A stretch of 11,664 bases of DNA from Rickettsiales bacterium (GTDB taxonomy: Bacteria > Pseudomonadota > Alphaproteobacteria > Rickettsiales > Anaplasmataceae). Under the pieces are notes generated by a model. It saw only the letters and a program-made list of their open reading frames with translations, did not search any database and was not told the DNA's origin. Shown in pieces: positions 7,554-11,664 of the stretch; position 1 is the first letter of the stretch; every line of letters begins with the position of its first letter. Made by a program: the position numbers and the translations under genes. The DNA is taken from contig JAITUS010000083.1 of NCBI GenBank assembly GCA_031286185.1, positions 1 to 11,664 on the forward strand. The letters run 5' to 3'.

Positions 7554-8426
7554 ATGACACAAAATATTTCAATTGTTAGCAAGGACTTAATTAGTATTGA
7601 ACTAATCGACAAACAAGATTTAGAGAATTTCATCAAAATTTTTACAGTACTTGATAAGCACATAGCAGCAAAAACACTTTTTACAGAGGAGGTGAGAATA
7701 GAGTATAAACAACACAACAACGTGGAGGGTGTTGATTTACTGAAAAGTTCAGGCTTTACGTATCATGATGTTGAAAATGTATTACATCACTTGAGTAAAC
7801 ATGGAATGAAGGTGCCAAGCAACGTTATAGCACACACTCTCTTTTCTGCATACAATAATGCACTTGAATCTAAGGATACAGCGTTTTCCCTTTTTGAGGG
7901 CTCTCCACAGTATAACATTAGAGTAAATAAGAACACCTTCATAATAACTCCTATGAGTGAAAAGGATTTGGAGCTAAGTTCTCAAAATAGCAGAATGTTC
8001 ATAGAGTTGCTAAAGAGCGAGAAAAGCATTTATAATTGCATAGTAAAAGAAAATACTATTAATGTTGTAGTGCATTCTGAGGTACATCAGGCTATAAATT
8101 CGGTTATAAAATCACTGATAAAATCTAGCCTTTTAGCACAAGAGGAAGAAGCAAAACTTAAAGAGAAATTGAGACAACTTGCTTTTAAGGATCAAGCTTT
8201 TGTTGAGTATTCTAGCATCAAAACCATTAATAGATATCCACACAATCATCCTTTGAGAAAGTATGAAAACATTACTAAGGGTATAGAAAACATTCTATGT
8301 GATTTTATAAAAAACGAGAATAGTGAGTCTGCTATAGAGCAACTAAATAGGCTTAATTCGAAAGTTTCTCCAGATACTCCAAGAATCATTACTAAGACTA
8401 TAGATAAACTTGTTAAGTTCCACTAA
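7554..8426 (+). CDS. Hypothetical protein, 290 aa, cytoplasmic
   Basis: I cannot assign a family. The protein has no signal peptide or membrane segment. It is mixed in the first 150 residues, has a short hydrophobic beta-like stretch (NTFIITPM, about 126-133), and then a charged helical section rich in Glu/Lys (EEEAKLKEKLRQ, about 198-209) that could form a coiled coil. The reading frame is long, uninterrupted and of the same base composition as neighbours, so it is probably expressed. The ATG at 7554 lacks a good ribosome binding site; the sequence before it, AGTGAGC, is half of a perfect 7-base inverted repeat with GCTCACT at 7486-7492. A hairpin follows 11 bases after the stop. Confidence 0.7.
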   Translation: MTQNISIVSKDLISIELIDKQDLENFIKIFTVLDKHIAAKTLFTEEVRIEYKQHNNVEGVDLLKSSGFTYHDVENVLHHLSKHGMKVPSNVIAHTLFSAYNNALESKDTAFSLFEGSPQYNIRVNKNTFIITPMSEKDLELSSQNSRMFIELLKSEKSIYNCIVKENTINVVVHSEVHQAINSVIKSLIKSSLLAQEEEAKLKEKLRQLAFKDQAFVEYSSIKTINRYPHNHPLRKYENITKGIENILCDFIKNENSESAIEQLNRLNSKVSPDTPRIITKTIDKLVKFH

Positions 8427-8436
8427 AGCATTTTGC

Positions 8437-8469
8437 ATGTTATTCTCGTGCTGCGCACGGGAATAACAT
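8437..8469. terminator. Long hairpin between convergent genes; bidirectional terminator or palindromic repeat
   Basis: The segment is a near-perfect palindrome with 15-base arms and a 3-base loop (TGC at 8452-8454). The arms include GTTATTC/GAATAAC and CGTGC/GCACG, with one T-G wobble. It lies between the stop of the 290-residue gene and the stop of mpg, which converge on it, so it could end both transcripts. There is no long T run directly after it on either strand. It resembles the short palindromic elements scattered through Wolbachia spacers, so it may be one of those serving as a terminator. Confidence 0.6.
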
Positions 8470-8474
8470 CAAAG

Positions 8475-8987
8475 TTAGAAAACCTTAAATCGCCAAAATT
8501 TCTCTTTACCTTTACTAATTCCGATTCTTGGGGTGCAAATATAATCTGGTTTTAGGTGAGATTCGTAAACACAAAATTCGTGGTTTATAGTGAGGTCTTG
8601 TTTGTTGTGTTCTTTGGTAATATTCAACCTTTTGCACAGTATTCCTGGTCCACCTAGATTTGCCTCAAGCAATTCGATAAGCTTCAATCCCCTTATCAAT
8701 ACTGCTGCTGGAAACCCTTCTGCTTCTGTTACGATGTTTAAACAGTAATACATTCCATATATAAAGTATACGTACGAAAACCCCGGCATACCAAACATTA
8801 CCGAGGTTCGATCAGTATAGCCTCGTGCTGCATGACAAGCTGGATCATCTATTCCTATATAGGCTTCAACTTCAGTTATTATTCCGCTAAAGTTGGAAAA
8901 TTTGAGGACTTTTCCCAATAACTCTCCAGCTACAGTTAAGGTCGGCCGCTCGTAGAAATTTCTTGGTAGTATTGTATTGTTCATCAT
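8475..8987 (-). CDS. mpg: 3-methyladenine DNA glycosylase (AAG/MPG family)
   Basis: This base-excision repair enzyme removes alkylated purines such as 3-methyladenine from DNA. The catalytic Glu is in ITEVEAYIG (E41). The Tyr-rich block [13 protein letters not shown] (about 73-85) holds the residue that intercalates into DNA in the human enzyme. LIRG, GGPGILC and the terminal PRIGI...WRF motif are also present. It has 170 residues against about 190-200 for many bacterial members. The shortening lies between LIRG and GGPG, where the usual Arg/Lys-rich loop is missing, and the C-terminus is complete. The start could be either of two adjacent ATGs (8987 or 8984). No ribosome binding site is visible; a hairpin ends three bases before the first ATG. 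Confidence 0.92.
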   Translation of the reverse strand: MMNNTILPRNFYERPTLTVAGELLGKVLKFSNFSGIITEVEAYIGIDDPACHAARGYTDRTSVMFGMPGFSYVYFIYGMYYCLNIVTEAEGFPAAVLIRGLKLIELLEANLGGPGILCKRLNITKEHNKQDLTINHEFCVYESHLKPDYICTPRIGISKGKEKFWRFKVF

Positions 8988-8990
8988 AGA

Positions 8991-9026
8991 AGTATAAGTT
9001 ACTTACATTTGCAAGCAACTTATACT
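8991..9026. promoter_or_regulatory. Inverted repeat immediately upstream of mpg
   Basis: AGTATAAGTT (8991-9000) is mirrored exactly by AACTTATACT (9017-9026). After one mismatch, CTT/AAG extends the pairing to 13 of 14 positions around an 8-base loop. It occupies the place where the mpg ribosome binding site and leader should be. It may be an operator, a leader hairpin limiting translation, or a mobile palindromic repeat. Confidence 0.55.
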
Positions 9027-9309
9027 GATACCAATTCCACTACACAGAAAGCGGACAGACGACAGTGGAAAAAAGTTATAATGTCACCCAATAGAGACGA
9101 AAAAACTACTTGACAACCTTCGCCATCACCCTTAATCATAGGGTTGGAGCTATTCATTTAGCTTCAATCTGTGCAGATTAAACAACGAAAGTATCACGTA
9201 GTTGGCGTCTTATGTTTAATTTTTTGCACTATGTGCACCTTATGTCGTTATTAATTTCACCTAGACTTCTAGGTTTTTCCCTATACAAGCTGAAACGTGC
9301 TTATAAGTC

Positions 9310-9407
9310 GTTTAAGACAGTATAGTACGCCAATTTGCAGGATTAGAGAATGAGCAACTTCTACCACGGGGTTTCTTTTGCCTTTTTCTGCTTAGTAAAT
9401 TTCTTAA
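9310..9407. repeat. Diverged tandem repeat, copy 1
   Basis: It begins with GTTTAAG, followed by ACGCCAAT, and ends with TTTTGCCTTTTTCT then TAGTAAATTTCTTAA. The same ordered blocks recur at 9455-9543, about 130-145 bases further on, with substitutions and a shorter middle part. Confidence 0.6.
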
Positions 9408-9454
9408 CGTTTAAGCCAAGGTTAGTTGTAGTTTAAAAGCAGCTAAATTGCAGC

Positions 9455-9543
9455 GTTTAAGGCATAAAAAACGCCAATGTTTTAAAATAGATATTAGCCA
9501 GGGCTTTTTTTTGCCTTTTTTTCTCATTTAGTAAATTTCTTAA
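9455..9543. repeat. Diverged tandem repeat, copy 2
   Basis: It repeats the blocks GTTTAAG, ACGCCAAT, TAGA..AGC, TTTTGCCTTTTTTTCT and TAGTAAATTTCTTAA in the same order as copy 1. About ten bases are missing from the middle. Confidence 0.6.
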
Positions 9544-9671
9544 GCATGAAGGTTACACCAACTTTCGTTATCGGAAAGTCAAACAAGATACATAATAAAT
9601 TCGCTAAACCTCTAATCGTAGGGAAGCTTTTTAATTTACCATTGGGATTTGGTATGAAATTTCACCTTTAC

Positions 9672-9827
9672 CTACTTGGCTTGAACAGCCGGAGCTTGAT
9701 GTTGTTGTGATATATCGACATCTGTCACACCTGTCGAAGGCTGCTGCAAAACTTTGACTGATTCAGAGCTTTTTGTAGTTGCGTTTGTGTCAATATCGAA
9801 GACCCCAATACTCCTTTGCTTGATCGG
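9672..9827 (-). other. Coding-like open frame overlapping the end of ruvB, no start codon
   Basis: In a frame different from ruvB, the minus strand is open from just after a TAA (9828-9830) to a TAG at 9672-9674, about 51 codons. The part beyond the ruvB stop reads TNATTKSSESVKVLQQ and later DISQQHQAPAVQAK, a Ser/Gln/Ala/Pro-rich composition unlike chance translation of AT-rich spacer. There is no ATG and no well-placed GTG or TTG. It may be the tail of a decayed gene or of a once-longer downstream gene. Confidence 0.3.
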
Positions 9828-10770
9828 TTAAAACACGTCCTCTTGGTGTGCGCTTTACAAAACTGATTTTTATTAAATAAGGTTCTACTGTTTCTTCAAT
9901 ATTGCCAGCATCCTCAGATAGCGCAATAGATATGGTGTCAATTCCAACAGGTCCTGAGGTGTTGAATAAAAATCTTAGATAATCCATATCTAATTTATTT
10001 AATCCCATCTTATCTATGCCCAATTTTGATAGTGCAGAGTCAGCAATTTCGTAGGTAATTTTTTTATCATCTTCCGCTTCAACAAAATCTCTTATTCTTC
10101 TGAGTAACCTCAAAGCAATTCTTGGAGTGCCGCGTGCACGGCAGGCAATTTCCCGTATGGCACCCTCTTCGATTTCGGCAGAAAAAACTCTTGCACCTCT
10201 TTTTATAATATCAACCAGTTCCTCAAAAGAATAAAATTCAAGGTGCAAAGGGATGCCAAAACGATCCCTCAGCGGTGCAGAAATCAGTCCAAGCCGCGTT
10301 GTTGCTCCAATCAACGTAAATGGTGGTAAATCTATCCTTAAAGTGCGAGTAGATGGGCCTTCGCCTACCAGTATGTCTAGGCAAAAATCTTCCATGGCGG
10401 TATATAAGACTTCTTCAATGCTGCGATTTAATCTATGGATTTCATCAATAAATAAGACGTCTTTTGCATTTAAAGTGGTGAGCACTGCAGCTAAATCTCC
10501 AGCTTTATTAAGTAAAGGACCAGAAGTTGCGCGAAAGCTAACCCTTAACTCCTTAGAGACAATTTGTGCTAAGGTTGTTTTGCCAAGCCCTGGAGGACCA
10601 TGTAGTAAAACATGATCCAAAGCTTCAGTTCTCGTCTTTGCAGCATTTATAAATACTTTTAAATTTTGTATTAAATCTTTTTGCCCGACAAAATCATCAA
10701 GTTGTTCAGGCCTGATGTTCACATTACGCGCATCTTCAGCATATTCTTTGCCACATGATATTGACTTCAT
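9790..10770 (-). CDS. ruvB: Holliday junction branch migration ATPase RuvB
   Basis: RuvB is the hexameric AAA+ motor that, loaded by RuvA, drives branch migration of Holliday junctions during recombinational repair. Walker A is GPPGLGKT at residues 58-65, Walker B is FIDEIH with D109/E110, sensor 1 is GATTR at 155-159, and the arginine finger lies in LRDRFG (about 167-172). The C-terminal winged-helix domain ends with RTPRGRVLT...YWGLRY. At 326 residues it is complete. The ATG overlaps the ruvA stop as ATGA (10767-10770), so the pair is translationally coupled. ruvC is not in the window. Confidence 0.98.
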   Translation of the reverse strand: MKSISCGKEYAEDARNVNIRPEQLDDFVGQKDLIQNLKVFINAAKTRTEALDHVLLHGPPGLGKTTLAQIVSKELRVSFRATSGPLLNKAGDLAAVLTTLNAKDVLFIDEIHRLNRSIEEVLYTAMEDFCLDILVGEGPSTRTLRIDLPPFTLIGATTRLGLISAPLRDRFGIPLHLEFYSFEELVDIIKRGARVFSAEIEEGAIREIACRARGTPRIALRLLRRIRDFVEAEDDKKITYEIADSALSKLGIDKMGLNKLDMDYLRFLFNTSGPVGIDTISIALSEDAGNIEETVEPYLIKISFVKRTPRGRVLTDQAKEYWGLRY

Positions 10771-11348
10771 AATGTTGAAAGCTCCTTAAGTGCCATGCGA
10801 ATAATCTCCTTAGTGTCCAGGTTTGGCGACTCATCCTGTATTTTTTTTATTGTATCATAAGCCCTCATTTTTTCATACCCGAGGTTGATCAAAGCTGAAA
10901 CAGCGTCCTCTTTAATTGGATGGAAATTGCTGTTATTTATTTCTAATTTACTCACTTTGCCACTCAGTTCTGTAATAATTCGATTAATGAGTTTCAGGCC
11001 AAGTCCGTTTATCTTAAGTGTTACTTTATCTTCATTCATAATTGCCAAAAACAACTGCTCTGGGGTTAATTTACTCAAAATTGACATCGCAGTTTTATAG
11101 CTAACGCCGCTTACTTTAACAAGTAAGCGCAGACACTGCTGCTCTTCTCTGCTTATGAAACCATATAGCTGAGTAATGTTTTCTCTATTATTTGCATAGG
11201 TTTCAATAAGCAATTTGATTTTACTTCCAGTGGAGCATGCATTTAAGGCTTTGGCTGAAAGGTATACTATATAGCCAACATCATTTACATTCAGGATTAT
11301 ATGATCGCTGTGGACTTCGTCAACTATTCCGCTTAAATTTCCTATCAT
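10767..11348 (-). CDS. ruvA: Holliday junction DNA-binding protein RuvA
   Basis: RuvA binds four-way junctions as a tetramer and recruits RuvB. From the ATG at 11348 the protein has 193 residues and begins MIGNLSG, the standard RuvA N-terminus. A GTG nine bases earlier (11357) would add MLK and is less likely. The OB-fold domain covers about 1-62 (ending LYGF). Helix-hairpin-helix segments lie around [16 protein letters not shown] and [15 protein letters not shown], and the small RuvB-binding domain covers about 143-193 ([16 protein letters not shown]). Length is near the E. coli protein (203). It leads the ruvA-ruvB operon, and the second IS copy ends about 60 bases upstream. Confidence 0.96.
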   Translation of the reverse strand: MIGNLSGIVDEVHSDHIILNVNDVGYIVYLSAKALNACSTGSKIKLLIETYANNRENITQLYGFISREEQQCLRLLVKVSGVSYKTAMSILSKLTPEQLFLAIMNEDKVTLKINGLGLKLINRIITELSGKVSKLEINNSNFHPIKEDAVSALINLGYEKMRAYDTIKKIQDESPNLDTKEIIRMALKELSTL

Positions 11349-11371
11349 TTTCAGCACCGTATAGAATTCAG

Positions 11372-11399
11372 TTTAAAAACTCCTGGATTCCAGGTCAAG
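11372..11399. repeat. Remnant of a palindromic spacer repeat next to the IS
   Basis: CCTGG and CCAGG form a short hairpin at 11382-11394, followed by TCAAGTGTTGG. This resembles the common Wolbachia palindrome type in which a CCAGTGTCAAG-like arm is followed by its complement. Here the second arm is missing and the IS end starts about 10 bases later. Confidence 0.3.
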
Positions 11400-11409
11400 T
11401 GTTGGTCTG

Positions 11410-11664
11410 AGAACCTGTTTAAAATCTTCGTAATAGGAGAGAAATGAAGGAGAGAACGATCATCTGTAAGCTAGTGTTGAGTTTCCGCTCGCAATTTTTC
11501 CACAATCGTCTGCATTTTTCTAACCAAGCAAAAATCTCTCAACAGCCCATCTTTTTGGCAATACGACGAAAGTGTGTAACTCACTTCGCTTTATTACTTC
11601 AACAGTTGCACCAATGATAGCTTTTATTTGTGTTGCAAAATTTTCTCCTGTGTAGCCGGAATCA
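11410..11664 (-). mobile_element. IS5-family element (ISWpi1-like), transposase-end portion, cut by window edge
   Basis: The terminal repeat agaacctgtttaaaatct at 11410-11427 is the exact reverse complement of the end at 97-114. The transposase is on the minus strand and its stop codon lies inside this terminal repeat. The rest of the element is to the right of the window. The two visible ends belong to two different copies in the same orientation. Confidence 0.75.
11419..11664 (-). pseudogene. IS5-family transposase C-terminus with a one-base frameshift (partial)
   Basis: The frame entering from the right reads DSGYTGENFATQIKAI and later LPKRWAVERF, then stops at 11520-11522. The neighbouring frame continues WLEKCRRLWKNCERK... 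to LLLRRF and a TAA at 11419-11421. The normal family sequence is RWxVERSFAWLE, so one base is missing at the run of five T on the minus strand (11530-11534). The DSGY segment and the ERxFAWLEKCRR block are the transposase's catalytic-domain hallmarks. Either this copy is dead, or the two parts are joined by frameshifting, as happens in some IS5-family groups. Confidence 0.7.

Larger units (their letters stand above)
8988..9789. other. 800-base spacer between mpg and ruvB without a convincing gene
   Basis: No frame longer than about 50 codons looks coding, and no tRNA, rRNA or other RNA family was recognised. It contains the mpg-proximal hairpin (8991-9026), a small hairpin ACCTAG/CTAGGT followed by five T (9259-9278), a diverged tandem duplication (9310-9543), and a coding-like minus frame without a start at 9672-9827. 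The base pattern suggests a decayed repeat or mobile-element region rather than fresh unique sequence. Confidence 0.6.

Noticed and set aside
9259..9278. Rho-independent terminator (ACCTAG/CTAGGT plus T5)
   Set aside because: The stem is only six pairs and no plus-strand gene precedes it, so I note it in the spacer entry only.
9028..9655. ATACCAATTCC and GGATTTGGTAT as terminal inverted repeats of a 630-base element
   Set aside because: One mismatch in 11 bases over an AT-rich 800-base spacer is expected by chance; there is no target duplication or transposase.
8988..9789. tRNA, tmRNA, RNase P RNA, SRP RNA or CRISPR array in the long spacer
   Set aside because: No T-loop, CCA acceptor pattern, conserved RNA core or regularly spaced repeats were found by eye.
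10253..10615. 120-codon plus-strand open frame inside ruvB
   Set aside because: It lies wholly opposite a clear AAA+ gene, has no ribosome binding site, and its translation resembles no protein; it is a shadow of ruvB codon usage.
10885..11100. 71-codon plus-strand frame opposite ruvA
   Set aside because: It is antisense to conserved RuvA sequence.

Overview
The window reads as a stretch of a Wolbachia chromosome (Alphaproteobacteria, Rickettsiales). The reasons are the AT-rich, low-redundancy gene content, protein sequences typical of this group, an IS5-family transposase resembling the Wolbachia element ISWpi1 at both edges, and short palindromic intergenic repeats. The assignment comes from recognition, not from a database search.

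Layout. Positions 1-114 are the transposase-start end of an IS copy. A Mrp/Mnh-type antiporter subunit E gene (195-719, +) runs tail-to-tail into a small unknown gene (712-1128, -). purN (1404-1970, +) meets a membrane-protein gene on the minus strand (1954-2837) that is split by a one-base shift in a run of seven T. A minus-strand cluster then reads ribF - lspA - M16 peptidase with active site - M16 homologue without active site (7001 down to 2911). Its junctions overlap or are short, so it is very likely one operon. Divergent from ribF is a glutaredoxin gene (7069-7437), followed by an unknown 290-residue protein (7554-8426). A strong hairpin separates the latter from a convergent 3-methyladenine DNA glycosylase gene (8475-8987, -). 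About 800 bases (8988-9789) then hold no convincing gene but contain a hairpin and a diverged tandem duplication. ruvA-ruvB (11348 down to 9790, -) follow with a four-base overlap, and the window ends in the 3' end of a second IS copy (11410-11664).

Functionally this is mostly housekeeping: purine synthesis (PurN), FMN/FAD synthesis (RibF), lipoprotein maturation (LspA), exported proteolysis (M16 pair), thiol redox (Grx), base excision (Mpg) and Holliday-junction branch migration (RuvAB). I do not see a clearly new multi-gene system. The points most worth a second look are the homopolymer-split membrane protein, the hairpin that ends three bases before the mpg start codon, the long repeat-bearing spacer with an orphan open frame after ruvB, and the two same-orientation IS copies that bracket the segment.
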